Origin: Streptomyces sp. NBC_01298
GTDB lineage: Bacteria; Actinomycetota; Actinomycetes; Streptomycetales; Streptomycetaceae
Length of the DNA stretch: 64,000 bases
Reading direction: 5' to 3'
NCBI RefSeq assembly: GCF_035978755.1
Contig: NZ_CP108414.1
Coordinates: forward strand, 5,642,001-5,706,000
Below, piece by piece: positions 37,101 to 45,333 of the stretch (positions within the stretch are counted from its first letter, which is position 1; each line of letters starts with the position of its first letter). Position numbers and translations under genes: made by a program. Below the pieces are notes generated by a model, which was given only the letters and a program-made list of their open reading frames with translations, ran no database searches and was not told where the DNA came from.

Positions 37101-37759
37101 AGGGGGGAGGACGCCGGGCCCACGGCCAGGCGGAGCGTGGACTCGCCGACCCGCAGCAGCGCGCCGGGCGCGAGCGCCACCCGTTCCGCGCCGACCACGG
37201 CGCCGTCCAGCGTGGTGCCGTTCGTCGACCCGAGGTCGGCCACCGCCACCCGCCCGTCGGGGAGCACCGTCACGGTGCAGTGCAGGCGCGAGACGTCCGG
37301 ATCGTCCAGCGGGACGTCCGCGTCGGCCGAGCGCCCGATCCGGATCGCCCCCGGGTGCAGCAGGTGCACCCCGCCGGCGTCCGGACCGGCCACGACGTGC
37401 AGTTGCGGCCCGTCGCCGAGGGCCGCCGCGGTCCCGTCCGTGCGGACGTCGGGGCCGGGCACGTTCAGCGACAGCACCGCCCCGTCCACCAGCGGCGGCT
37501 CGCCGAGCGCGGCCCGCGCGGGGTCCAGGCGCTCCGTACCGGCGTACAGCACGACCGTGCCGCCGGTGTCGGGGCCGCCGACGGTCGCCGCGAGCCCGGA
37601 GGCCACCGCGGACAGCGCCGTTCCGGCGGGTGCGGTGACGAGCACGTCACAGCTCGCCGGGGTGCCTCCCCCGCCGGTACTCCCGCCGGAGGCGCTCGCG
37701 GTGGCGGTCTGGTGGCCGCTGCGCGACCCCGACCCGAGGACGGTCAGCCGGATCTGCAT
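34121..37759 (-). CDS. FHA domain / FtsK-SpoIIIE (EccC-like) ATPase, orphan
   Basis: 1212 residues from ATG 37759. Residues 1-105 look like a ubiquitin-like beta-grasp domain. An FHA domain follows (about 118-215) with the phosphothreonine-binding residues G142-R143-S144, S157-R-L-H160 and N180-G181. Residues 230-545 are low complexity (Gly, Pro, Ala, His) with a 54-bp coding repeat at 36867-36974. The C-terminal 650 residues resemble tandem FtsK/SpoIIIE ATPase modules of EccC: the first lacks a Walker A (GIAGPRARLTGV), the second has GPAGSGRT (near 905) and VVLVDDFDAL (near 1046). No WXG100 or other ESX genes are close. It is divergent from two Ser/Thr kinases, so phosphorylated partners recognised by FHA are plausible. 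Confidence 0.85.
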   Translation of the reverse strand: MQIRLTVLGSGSRSGHQTATASASGGSTGGGGTPASCDVLVTAPAGTALSAVASGLAATVGGPDTGGTVVLYAGTERLDPARAALGEPPLVDGAVLSLNVPGPDVRTDGTAAALGDGPQLHVVAGPDAGGVHLLHPGAIRIGRSADADVPLDDPDVSRLHCTVTVLPDGRVAVADLGSTNGTTLDGAVVGAERVALAPGALLRVGESTLRLAVGPASSPLPLTPDLEGHLAVSLPGHPDAGPPAGSRPEGDGARAAATPGTPAGSHSAGGAWAGATPGAPAESHSAGGAWAGATPGAPARSHPDGHTPGGARAGGARPDAGSRGAQAQIPHPAPSRNGGSAPDPGRTAPSPVAYRDGGAGAVPAARGSEHHTGGGPSASGSAAAAPWPYGEAGQDGYADPHHAGRIARPGPGPGPGAPGAAQYGGASHQAGAAHPAAAPHPYDGAAHPGGTPAPYAAPAYPGPHAGAPAADPYSAPHGHDGPAAAQRTGVEHHGAGGWEESEAAREAEPRRAGRRGIGAWARKWVRGAEAAEVEVVAEAAAAVTARPGSDDPAALLLTALGPAPRLWAGPAGLDVTLGAGSEVALRETGALGIAGPRARLTGVARAVIARLAALHAPGQRLEIVLISTDRARPLAERRRDWGWLGWLPHVRPAHGQDCRLLLAYDRDQAAARAGELTRRLDDGPLGTHWAAAGPDAVREASYAYRGPYTLLVLDGDPGPGALRDITSRLASHGPAAGIHVLALAEAPAATPASPVAETYEAACAAAPAFRDCSTAALLSGDVATTVRTFAVSGGKPAASGGTATADAVSAAWAERFARALAPLKADSPAAEGGYRPAAAQLPQTARLLDELGLARATPASLMARWAAATDQGQRVGGLAEIVLGTGRRGAVGAELVTDGPHMLIEGPAGSGRTELLRSVAASLSAAARPDRLGLVLLDGAGGERGDGLLPCTELPHVSAHLIASDPLRMREFAQALGAELKRRAELLDGVPFSEWHAVREVSDRMVSPRQPTPGELRGDLEPQRSGTLRLRSSATRTDPAAGPSPLPRLVVLVDDFDALVAPGLGSTGRPAAGSVVRALEAVAREGARLGVHLVATSARPDRTADTELARLTTLCVELDAPDQPGPGRGVLRYADGRAVPFQGGRVTGRIPRTATLRPTVVPVEWERMGDPPARRPVRELGNGPTDLALLASALDRASHLVSAVPVLFPPAP
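36867..36974. repeat. 54-bp tandem coding repeat (18 residues per unit)
   Basis: Two near-identical units start at 36867 and 36921, with a partial third. In the FHA-FtsK gene they encode AGGAWAGATPGAPAESHS-like peptides. Confidence 0.85.
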
Positions 37760-38264
37760 CGCCGTCAGCGGTCCCTTCTGCGCGGTGCGCGGTGCGTGCG
37801 CCCGGCAGGGACCTGTGGGACGGATCACCCGGTGCCGTTCGCACGTGGTGCCCGTCCGTCCGCCCCCACCCGGCACGGACGCGTCGTCCGGTCAGGTCTG
37901 CCCGGAAGGCGGGGCTCCCGTCCCGGCCGTTCCGTACGGGTGCATCCTCGCACCTGTCGTCATCGACACGCCCGCCACCCACCGGCAATTGATCTTGATC
38001 GGTCGCGGACCGGCACCGGACCTGCGAGCGGGCCGATCGGATATCGACAGGATGGCCGGGAAAATCGCCCCCGGCATACGCCGCAAACATCACCCTTCGC
38101 GCATATGTGCGGCAACCAACCTCCCTCACCCCGCGTCTTCCTTCGGGACAAGCCCTAGAGTGGGCCGGAAAACCATTGCGCGGATCAGGCGTGGATGAAG
38201 CGTGCACCGAGTGTGCGGCACGGGGACCACTCGCCGGAATCGACGACAGCAGGGAGCGCGTGAC
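37760..38264. promoter_or_regulatory. 505-bp divergent region between FHA-FtsK gene and pkaA
   Basis: No gene found despite an open frame. A TAGAGT box (38156-38161) about 105 nt before pkaA may be its -10 element. There is an AT-richer patch at 38030-38110 with TCGGATATCGA. AGGGAG (38251-38256) is a good ribosome binding site for GTG 38265. Confidence 0.4.
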
Positions 38265-40052
38265 GTGCGGCCAGTCGGCAGCAAGTACCTGCTCGAGGAG
38301 CCGCTCGGGCGCGGCGCCACGGGCACCGTCTGGCGCGCCCGCCAGCGTGAGGCGGCCGGTGCGGAGGCGGCGGTGGCCGGCCACCCCGGCGAGACCGTGG
38401 CCATCAAGGTCCTCAAGGAGGAGCTGGCCCAGGACCCGGACATCGTCATGCGCTTCCTGCGCGAGCGCTCGGTCCTGCTGCGCCTGACGCACCCCAACAT
38501 CGTCCGCACCCGCGACCTCGTCGTCGAGGGCGATCTCCTCGCCCTCGTCATGGACCTCATCGACGGCCCGGACCTGCACCGGTACCTCCGCGAGAACGGC
38601 CCCTTCAGCCCGGTCGCCGCGAGCCTGCTCACCGCCCAGATCGCGGACGCGCTCGCCGCCAGCCACGCCGACGGCGTGGTCCACCGCGACCTGAAGCCCG
38701 CCAACGTCCTGGTCGACGAGCGCGACGGCCAGATGAAGCCGATGCTCACCGACTTCGGCATCGCGCGCCTGGCGGACTCCCCGGGCCTGACGCGCACGCA
38801 CGAGTTCGTCGGCACCCCGGCCTACGTGGCCCCCGAATCCGCCGAGGGCCGCCCGCAGACCTCCGCCGTCGACATCTACGGCGCCGGCATCCTGCTCTAC
38901 GAGCTCCTCACCGGCCGGCCGCCCTTCGCCGGCGGCACCGCGCTGGAGGTGCTGCACCGCCACCTCAGCGAGGAGCCGCAGCGCCCGCCGAACGTGCCCG
39001 AGCCGCTGTGGACGGTCATCGAGCGCTGCATGCGCAAGGAGCCCTACGAGCGCCCGAGCGCGCAGACCCTGGCGCGCGGCCTGCGCGTCGTCGCCTCCGG
39101 CATCGGCGTGCACTCCACGGCCGCCGAGGTCGAGGCCGCCCTCGGCGTCGGCGCGCTCCTGGCGCCCGACCCCTCGCCCGCGCCGGTGCCCGCGACCCCG
39201 GGTGCCGCGGACGCGACGCAGATACTGCCCGGGGGCTCCGCCGGATCCGCCGGGGCCTCCCCGATGGGGGCCTACGACCCCAACGCCATGACCAGCGTGA
39301 TGCCGCCGGTCGGCGGGGCCGACGCCACGTCCGTGCTCCCGAGCACGGGGGCGCCCGGCGCCGACGCGACCTCCGTGATGCCGCCCGTGCAGCGGCCGGA
39401 CCAGCCGCACCCGTGGCAGTCGCAGCTGCAGGCGGCCCGCGACCGCAACGAGCAGACGCAGATGCAGTACCTGGACCCGAGCGAGGACCCCCTGCGCCGG
39501 CGGCCGCAGCGCCAGGCGCCGCCGCAGCAGCAGTACCAGCAGCCGCCCCAGCAGCAGCCGCAGCGACCGCAGCAGCCTCCGCAGCAGCAGCCGTACCGGC
39601 AGGCCCCGCAGCCGCAGCAGTACCAGCAGCCTCAGCAGTACCCGCAGCAGCAGTACGCGCCGCAGCCCCCGCCGCAGCACTATCAGCCGCAGCAGCACCC
39701 CCAGCAGTACCAGCAGCCGCAGGGACAGCCCCAGTACCGCCAGCCCCAGCAGCCTCAGCAGCAGCCCCCGCAGGGTCCGCCGCCGGGCCGCCAGCCGGAG
39801 CGGCGCGAGCCCCGCGAGCCCCGCCGCAGCGCGAACCCGGTGAAGATCCCGGGGCTGGGCTGCCTCAAGGGCTGCCTGGTGATGATCCTGGTGTTCTTCG
39901 TCGCGGGCTGGCTGATCTGGGAGTTGACCCCCCTCCAGGGGTGGGTCGGCACCGGTCGCGGCTGGTGGGACCAGGTGTGGACCTGGGGCTCGGACGCCGT
40001 GGACTGGGTCACCGCGATCGGAGACGCCACGGGCGGCGGCTCGACCCCCTGA
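38265..40052 (+). CDS. pkaA: Membrane-anchored Ser/Thr protein kinase PkaA-like
   Basis: 595 residues from GTG 38265, preceded by AGGGAG. The kinase domain (about 8-275) has P-loop GRGATGTVW, Lys48 (VAIKVLK), H140-R-D142-LKPAN, DFG and PEYVAPE-like APE (AYVAPESAE). A linker of about 210 residues follows, whose second half is a Gln/Pro-rich tract (about 405-510) with QQQ runs. Then a membrane segment (CLVMILVFFVAGWLIW) and a ~45-residue extracellular tail. It is the topology of PASTA-less Hanks kinases in Streptomyces. Position next to a second kinase and prfB matches pkaA-pkaB of S. coelicolor; assignment of the symbol rests on synteny and remembered length, hence moderate certainty. Confidence 0.85.
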   Translation: MRPVGSKYLLEEPLGRGATGTVWRARQREAAGAEAAVAGHPGETVAIKVLKEELAQDPDIVMRFLRERSVLLRLTHPNIVRTRDLVVEGDLLALVMDLIDGPDLHRYLRENGPFSPVAASLLTAQIADALAASHADGVVHRDLKPANVLVDERDGQMKPMLTDFGIARLADSPGLTRTHEFVGTPAYVAPESAEGRPQTSAVDIYGAGILLYELLTGRPPFAGGTALEVLHRHLSEEPQRPPNVPEPLWTVIERCMRKEPYERPSAQTLARGLRVVASGIGVHSTAAEVEAALGVGALLAPDPSPAPVPATPGAADATQILPGGSAGSAGASPMGAYDPNAMTSVMPPVGGADATSVLPSTGAPGADATSVMPPVQRPDQPHPWQSQLQAARDRNEQTQMQYLDPSEDPLRRRPQRQAPPQQQYQQPPQQQPQRPQQPPQQQPYRQAPQPQQYQQPQQYPQQQYAPQPPPQHYQPQQHPQQYQQPQGQPQYRQPQQPQQQPPQGPPPGRQPERREPREPRRSANPVKIPGLGCLKGCLVMILVFFVAGWLIWELTPLQGWVGTGRGWWDQVWTWGSDAVDWVTAIGDATGGGSTP

Positions 40053-40228
40053 TCGACCTGATCGGCACAATCCACCCGAACCGGTCCTTGTACCGGTGAC
40101 TTCGTGGATTTGTCGACTTCCGGGACGTGATTTCGCCCGCAGAAGTGAAGGTCGCCGCGATCCGTGGACTCCAACACCCATCCGGCCGCGTAGCTTTGGT
40201 GCGTACGCCAGCCGCTGAGGGAGCAGTT

Positions 40229-41476
40229 GTGGCACGGAAGATCGGCAGCCGGTACACCGCGCACCAGATCCTGGGACGCGGCAGCGCGGGCACGGTGTGG
40301 CTGGGCGAGGGGCCTGACGGCCCCGTCGCCGTCAAACTGCTGCGCGAGGACCTCGCGTCCGACCAGGAACTCGTCGGACGGTTCGTCCAGGAGCGCAGCG
40401 CGCTCCTGGGCCTGGAGCACCCGCACGTCGTCTGCGTCCGTGACCTCGTCGTGGACGGCAACGACCTCGCCCTCGTCATGGACCTCGTCCGCGGTACGGA
40501 CCTGCGCACGCGCCTCGACCGCGAGCGGCGGCTCGCCCCCGAGGCGGCCGTCGCGATCGTCGCCGACGTCGCCGACGCCCTGGCCGCGGCGCACGCGGCG
40601 GGGGTCGTGCACCGGGACGTGAAGCCGGAGAACGTCCTGCTCGACATGCAGGGCCCGCTCGGCCCCGGCGGCGCGCACCCGGCGCTGCTCACCGACTTCG
40701 GTGTGGCCAAGCTCATCGACTCGCCGCGGCGCTCCACCGGCGGACGGGCCTCGGCCCCGACCACCCGGATCATCGGCACGCCCGACTACCTGGCGCCGGA
40801 GATAGTGGAGGGACTGCCGCCGCGCGCGGCGGTGGACATCTACGCCCTGGCCACCGTGCTGTACGAACTGCTCGCCGGCTTCACGCCGTTCGGCGGCGGC
40901 CACCCCGGGGCGGTGCTGCGGCGCCACGTGACGGAGACCGTCGTCCCACTGCCGGGCATCCCCGACGAGCTGTGGCAGCTCATGGTCCAGTGCCTGGCCA
41001 AGGCCCCCGCCTCGCGGCTGCGGGCCTCGGAACTCTCCCTGCGGCTGCGGGACCTGCTGCCGCTGCTCGCGGGGATGCCGCCGCTGGACGTGGACGAGCC
41101 GGACGAGCCGGAGCAGGCGGACTTCCCGGAACCGGAGGCCGCCGCCGCCGATCCGGTGCGGCGACGGGGTGTGGTTCCGCTGGTCCCCGGCTCCGCCACC
41201 GACTCCAACCGGGACACCCACACCTCGATGCGGGTGCCGGGGCCGGACGAGCTGGCGGGGGGCGCGCTGGGCACGGCCCGGGTTCCGCGCCCCGCCGGCG
41301 GGCACCGGCCGGGCTCCGCGCGGCACCGGGCGGAGACCGTCCGCAAGCGCCGGCTCGCGCTGTCGGCCGCCGCGGTCGCGCTGGCCGCCGCGGTGGGCGT
41401 CGGCAGCTGGCTGGCCGTCTCCTCCGACTCGGCGCCGCCGCAGGACGACAGGCAGTCGGGCTCCACGGCCCCGTAG
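40229..41476 (+). CDS. pkaB: Ser/Thr protein kinase PkaB-like
   Basis: 415 residues from GTG 40229, with GAGGGAG about 6 nt upstream; the frame starts earlier at 40127 but lacks support. The kinase domain (about 8-280) shows GRGSAGTVW, VAVKLLRE, HRDVKPEN, DFGVAKL and GTPDYLAPEIV. A juxtamembrane region (about 285-370) is acidic and then Arg-rich, followed by a membrane segment (LALSAAAVALAAAVGVGSWLAV) and a short outside tail of ~20 residues. A TAGCTT box at 40191-40196 may be its own -10 element. PkaA and PkaB of S. coelicolor are paired autophosphorylating kinases; the downstream substrates are not well known. The FHA protein encoded nearby is a possible partner. Confidence 0.85.
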   Translation: MARKIGSRYTAHQILGRGSAGTVWLGEGPDGPVAVKLLREDLASDQELVGRFVQERSALLGLEHPHVVCVRDLVVDGNDLALVMDLVRGTDLRTRLDRERRLAPEAAVAIVADVADALAAAHAAGVVHRDVKPENVLLDMQGPLGPGGAHPALLTDFGVAKLIDSPRRSTGGRASAPTTRIIGTPDYLAPEIVEGLPPRAAVDIYALATVLYELLAGFTPFGGGHPGAVLRRHVTETVVPLPGIPDELWQLMVQCLAKAPASRLRASELSLRLRDLLPLLAGMPPLDVDEPDEPEQADFPEPEAAAADPVRRRGVVPLVPGSATDSNRDTHTSMRVPGPDELAGGALGTARVPRPAGGHRPGSARHRAETVRKRRLALSAAAVALAAAVGVGSWLAVSSDSAPPQDDRQSGSTAP

Positions 41477-41539
41477 TACGGGGGTGCGGCCGGCTCCGCC
41501 CTGCGGGGCTGGCCGGCCCCGCAAGGCTCCCGGGCCGGG

Positions 41540-42640
41540 CTACGCGCCGCCGACCAGCTCCGGGTGCCAGCGCCGCGCCACCGCGGGGTGGGCCCGGACC
41601 CAGCCCTTCAGCTCGTTGCGGCCGTACTCCGCGTGCAGCGGGTTCGACGCGTCGTGCGCTATCCCCGGCGCCGCGTCCAGGTAGTCGCCCGGGACCGTCT
41701 CGATGACGGCGTCCAGGCGCGGGTTGTAGAAGAACGGCACCGAGAACCGCTCCACGGCCCCCGCCGGGCTCACCACGCGGTGGTCCGTGGCCGTCAGGTA
41801 CCCCTCCGTGGCGATCTCCAGCAGCTCGCCCAGGTTGACCACGAAGGCCCCCGGCATCGGGGGGACGTCCAGGAAGGCCCCGTCCCGGACCACCTGGAGC
41901 CCGCCCACCGAGTCCTGGAGGAGCAGGGTGAGGAAGCCGTAGTCCTTGTGGGCCCCGACCCCCTGGTCGGTGCCCGTCGGGGCGGATCCCGGGTAGCGGA
42001 TCAGCTTCGTGTGCAGGTGGGGCCGGTCCGCGAAGGCCGCGTCGAAGAAGTCCGCCGGGGCGCCGATCGAGGCGAGCAGCTCCTGGAGCAGGCGGTGCGC
42101 CACCGCCGCCAGCCGGGACTGCCACTCCAGCACCGCGTCCCGCAGTTCCGGAAGCGCCGCGGGCCACTGGTTGGGACCCTCCAGCCACAGGTACGCCGGG
42201 TCCTCCGGTCCCACGTCCCGCGCCGGCCGCTCCGCTCCCACGTCGAGCTGGTCGCGCCAGTCGGAAGCGCCGCCGGTCAGCTCGTGCCCGATGCGGGTGT
42301 ACCCCCGGAAGTGCGGGGAGTTCAGATTGCTCACGGCCAGCCGGTCCGCCTCCGGGAGGGCGAAGAACGCCCTGGTCAGGGCCAGGATGCGGGCGGTCTC
42401 GGCGGCGGTGATCCCGTGCCCGGTGAGGTGCAGGAAACCGCTGTCCCGGGCGGCCGCGTGCAGTTCCTTGCGGAAGGCGTCGCGCAGGGCCGGATCATCG
42501 GCCTGGGACAGGTCCAGGACCGGGAGCGAGTGCGCCTCGGGCGAAGCGGAGGAGGACGGCGAAGAGGAGGTAGAAGCGGAGGGAGGAGAAGCAGGAGCGG
42601 AAGAAGGGGAAGACGCGGGAGAAGGGTGCGCGGACGGCAT
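41540..42640 (-). CDS. Isopenicillin N synthase family 2-oxoglutarate/Fe(II) dioxygenase-like protein
   Basis: 366 residues from ATG 42640. The first ~38 residues are a Ser/Pro/Ala run encoded by a polypurine tract on the plus strand. The DIOX_N part begins LPVLDLSQADDPALRDAF and has FLHLTGHGI. The Fe(II) triad is H231-x-D233 (GAHKDYG) and H287 (TDHRVV), and the RxS motif for the co-substrate carboxylate is RFS about 10 residues later. So a functional enzyme is expected. This subgroup occurs widely in actinobacteria outside antibiotic clusters; substrate unknown. No biosynthetic genes flank it, and it converges with pkaB. Confidence 0.92.
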   Translation of the reverse strand: MPSAHPSPASSPSSAPASPPSASTSSSPSSSASPEAHSLPVLDLSQADDPALRDAFRKELHAAARDSGFLHLTGHGITAAETARILALTRAFFALPEADRLAVSNLNSPHFRGYTRIGHELTGGASDWRDQLDVGAERPARDVGPEDPAYLWLEGPNQWPAALPELRDAVLEWQSRLAAVAHRLLQELLASIGAPADFFDAAFADRPHLHTKLIRYPGSAPTGTDQGVGAHKDYGFLTLLLQDSVGGLQVVRDGAFLDVPPMPGAFVVNLGELLEIATEGYLTATDHRVVSPAGAVERFSVPFFYNPRLDAVIETVPGDYLDAAPGIAHDASNPLHAEYGRNELKGWVRAHPAVARRWHPELVGGA

Positions 42641-42963
42641 GACGGCTCCGTTTCGGATGTCACGGGGTCCTGTCCCCAGGGGTGGCGGGGGCCGCGGTGG
42701 GGGAGGGCCGCCGGCAGGGTTGGCGCCGGGGCCGCGAGGCCGCGTACAGGACCAAGTCGGATCGGGGTGGATCAGGCTTGGGGATGGTCCGGCGGCAGAC
42801 AGCTCGTCGTCGTGACACGCATGTGGTCCACATGGCGGCGCTTGACGAGGAAGACGGTCATATCGTGAGCGTACGCCCGTACGACCCGTCATTAGTACGG
42901 GGGATTCGGCCTGGCCGGAGAGCGGCCGGAGAGCGGCCCCCGGGGACCGGCTACGCTGGACCC
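42641..42963 (+). promoter_or_regulatory. 323-bp divergent region before prfB with leaderless-type promoter
   Basis: No gene. TACGCT at 42952-42957 ends 6 nt before GTG 42964, which is the start of prfB, and there is no ribosome binding site. This fits a leaderless transcript. Upstream is a TTGACG at 42842-42847, too far away to act as its -35. Confidence 0.5.
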
Positions 42964-44073
42964 GTGGCAGTCGTCGATGTTTCCGAAGAGCTGAAGTCCC
43001 TCTCCTCGACCATGGGGTCGATCGAGGCCGTCCTGGACCTCGACAAGCTGAGGGCAGAAATCGCCGTGCTCGAGGAGCAGGCCGCCGCGCCGTCCCTGTG
43101 GGACGACCCGGAGGCCGCCCAGAAGATCACGAGCAAGCTTTCGCACCTCCAGGCGGAGGTCCGCAAGACCGAGCACCTGCGCGGGCGCATCGACGACCTG
43201 GCGGTGCTGTTCGACCTCGCCCAGGAGATGGACGACGCGGACACCCTCGCCGAGGCGGAGACCGAGCTGGTCTCCGTGCGCAAGGCCCTGGACGAGATGG
43301 AGGTCCGCACCCTGCTCTCCGGCGAATACGCCGAGCGCGAGGCGCTGGTCAACATCCGTGCCGAGGCCGGCGGCGTGGACGCCTCCGACTTCGCCGAGCG
43401 CCTCCAGCGCATGTACCTGCGCTGGGCCGAGCGGCACGGCTACCCGACCGAGATCTACGAGACCTCGTACGCGGAAGAGGCCGGCATCAAGTCGACCACC
43501 TTCGTGGTCAAGGCCCCGTACGCCTACGGCACCCTCTCCGTCGAGCAGGGCACCCACCGCCTCGTCCGGATCTCGCCCTTCGACAACCAGGGCCGCCGCC
43601 AGACCTCCTTCGCGGGCGTCGAGGTGCTGCCGGTCGTCGAGTCCAGCGACCACGTCGAGATCGACGAGGGCGAGCTGCGCGTGGACGTGTACCGCGCCTC
43701 GGGCCCCGGCGGCCAGGGCGTCAACACGACCGACTCCGCGGTGCGCATCACGCACCTGCCGACCGGCATCGTGGTCTCGTGCCAGAACGAGCGCTCGCAG
43801 ATCCAGAACAAGGCCAGCGCGATGAACGTCCTCCAGGCCAAGCTGCTCGAGCGGCGCCGCCAGGAGGAGAAGGACAAGATGGACGCCCTCAAGGACGGCG
43901 GAAGCTCCTGGGGCAACCAGATGCGGTCCTACGTCCTGCACCCGTACCAGATGGTCAAGGACCTCCGGACGGAGTTCGAGGTCGGCAACCCGCAGGCGGT
44001 GCTCGACGGCGAGATCGACGGCTTCCTGGAGGCCGGGATCCGCTGGCGCAAGCAGCAGGAGCAGACCGCGTAG
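42964..44073 (+). CDS. prfB: Peptide chain release factor 2
   Basis: 369 residues from GTG 42964. The GGQ motif (249-251) in [18 protein letters not shown] promotes peptidyl-tRNA hydrolysis and the SPF tripeptide (204-206) in RISPFDNQG reads UGA/UAA. The gene is read in one frame, without the programmed +1 shift of E. coli prfB. N-terminal domain 1 starts [26 protein letters not shown]. The gene is followed by a perfect 17-bp hairpin. It is the single class-I release factor in the window; prfA should be elsewhere. Confidence 0.98.
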   Translation: MAVVDVSEELKSLSSTMGSIEAVLDLDKLRAEIAVLEEQAAAPSLWDDPEAAQKITSKLSHLQAEVRKTEHLRGRIDDLAVLFDLAQEMDDADTLAEAETELVSVRKALDEMEVRTLLSGEYAEREALVNIRAEAGGVDASDFAERLQRMYLRWAERHGYPTEIYETSYAEEAGIKSTTFVVKAPYAYGTLSVEQGTHRLVRISPFDNQGRRQTSFAGVEVLPVVESSDHVEIDEGELRVDVYRASGPGGQGVNTTDSAVRITHLPTGIVVSCQNERSQIQNKASAMNVLQAKLLERRRQEEKDKMDALKDGGSSWGNQMRSYVLHPYQMVKDLRTEFEVGNPQAVLDGEIDGFLEAGIRWRKQQEQTA

Positions 44074-44104
44074 TCGGCGCGCACGCGCGTACCCGTGCAC
44101 GTAC

Positions 44105-44143
44105 GGAAGGGCCCGGACACCTCTACGGTGTCCGGGCCCTTCC
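44105..44143. terminator. Perfect 17-bp hairpin after prfB
   Basis: Arms 44105-44121 (GGAAGGGCCCGGACACC) and 44127-44143 with a 5-nt loop. It stands between prfB and a converging small gene. Right after it, CTACTGCGT-like 9-mers repeat three times (44150-44175). Confidence 0.9.
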
Positions 44144-44206
44144 GCTCTTGCGTCTACTGCGTCTACTGCGTCTTCTACGTCTGATCGGGACGTGGCGGCT
44201 GAGGAG

Positions 44207-44401
44207 CTACGCCGTCTGCTGAGCCACCAGTGCCAGCGCGGTCACCAGGATCACCAGCAGCGCGACGAGCGCCACCGGGTTCACACCACCGGAGAAGGGG
44301 CCCTCCTGCTGGAGGCGCTCCCGGTTCGCCCGGCACACACGGCAGCGGCCCTGGCTGACGGGTCCGGCGCAGTTCGCGCACACGAGCCGGTCATATGTCA
44401 T
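44207..44401 (-). CDS. Small zinc-ribbon membrane protein
   Basis: 64 residues from ATG 44401 with AGGAGG closely upstream. The N-terminal half has two CxxC pairs ([10 protein letters not shown] and [11 protein letters not shown]), a compact zinc-ribbon, and the C-terminal half is one membrane segment ([19 protein letters not shown]). The tail is only four residues, so the ribbon is cytoplasmic if the N-terminus is inside. It converges on prfB and is divergent from ftsE. Similar small proteins occur next to ftsE in other Streptomyces in my memory; no function is known. Confidence 0.8.
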   Translation of the reverse strand: MTYDRLVCANCAGPVSQGRCRVCRANRERLQQEGPFSGGVNPVALVALLVILVTALALVAQQTA

Positions 44402-44626
44402 GCGCTCCTCCTCTCGTCCCCTCGGTTACAACGGTCGCGGGAACCGGTCCGTTCCCCCTCCCACTGTGCCAGCTTCGATGACATTCGGCGCGGCCCCTCC
44501 GGGCAATCGCGATCGCGCACCTCTCGGACCAGGGGATATATCGGGCAACTCCGGACGCCGGGTCCACACCTCGCGCCTGTTCGCGTATGGTCACGGACAC
44601 CTACTCCCGGCGACCGTGGTGCACCC

Positions 44627-45316
44627 GTGATCCGATTCGACAACGTCTCCAAGTCCTACCCGAAGCAGAGCCGCCCCGCACTCAGAGATGTCTCCCTGGA
44701 CATCGCGAAGGGCGAGTTCGTCTTCCTGGTCGGCTCCTCCGGCTCCGGCAAGTCCACCTTCATGCGGCTCATCCTGCGCGAGGAGCGGGCGAGCCACGGC
44801 CAGGTGCACGTCCTGGGCAAGGACCTCGCCAAGCTCTCCAACTGGAAGGTTCCGCAGATGCGGCGCCAGCTGGGGACCGTCTTCCAGGACTTCCGTCTCC
44901 TGCCCAACAAGTCGGTGGCCGAAAATGTGGCCTTCGCCCAGGAGGTCATCGGCAGACCTCGCGGCGAGATCAAGAAGGCCGTTCCCCAGGTCCTGGAACT
45001 CGTCGGCCTCGGCGGCAAAGAGGACCGGATGCCCGGCGAGCTCTCCGGTGGTGAGCAGCAGCGCGTGGCCATCGCCCGTGCCTTCGTCAACCGGCCGGCG
45101 CTGCTGATCGCGGACGAGCCCACCGGCAACCTGGACCCCCAGACCTCCGTCGGCATCATGAAGCTGCTGGACCGGATCAACCGGACCGGCACCACCGTGA
45201 TCATGGCGACCCACGACCAGCAGATCGTCGACCAGATGCGCAAGCGCGTCATCGAACTCGAGCAGGGCCGTCTCGTCCGCGACCAGTCGCGCGGCGTCTA
45301 CGGCTACCAGCACTGA
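44627..45316 (+). CDS. ftsE: Cell division ATP-binding protein FtsE
   Basis: 229 residues from GTG 44627, a start that gives the classic [24 protein letters not shown]. The much longer open frame upstream is not conserved. Walker [11 protein letters not shown]-loop [12 protein letters not shown], signature [14 protein letters not shown], Walker [13 protein letters not shown] and H-loop MATHDQ are all intact. FtsE works with FtsX at the membrane to activate cell-wall hydrolases during division. ftsX starts 17 bp after the stop. TATGGT at 44586-44591 is a possible -10 box. Confidence 0.97.
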   Translation: MIRFDNVSKSYPKQSRPALRDVSLDIAKGEFVFLVGSSGSGKSTFMRLILREERASHGQVHVLGKDLAKLSNWKVPQMRRQLGTVFQDFRLLPNKSVAENVAFAQEVIGRPRGEIKKAVPQVLELVGLGGKEDRMPGELSGGEQQRVAIARAFVNRPALLIADEPTGNLDPQTSVGIMKLLDRINRTGTTVIMATHDQQIVDQMRKRVIELEQGRLVRDQSRGVYGYQH

Positions 45317-45333
45317 AAGGCTCCTGAGACGCG

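Noticed and set aside
34121..37759. Type VII secretion locus
   Set aside because: Only the EccC-like ATPase is present; no WXG100, EccB, EccD, EccE or mycosin gene was seen on either side.
41540..42640. Part of a beta-lactam cluster because of IPNS-like gene
   Set aside because: There is no ACV synthetase or other cluster gene nearby; IPNS-family oxygenases are common in general metabolism.
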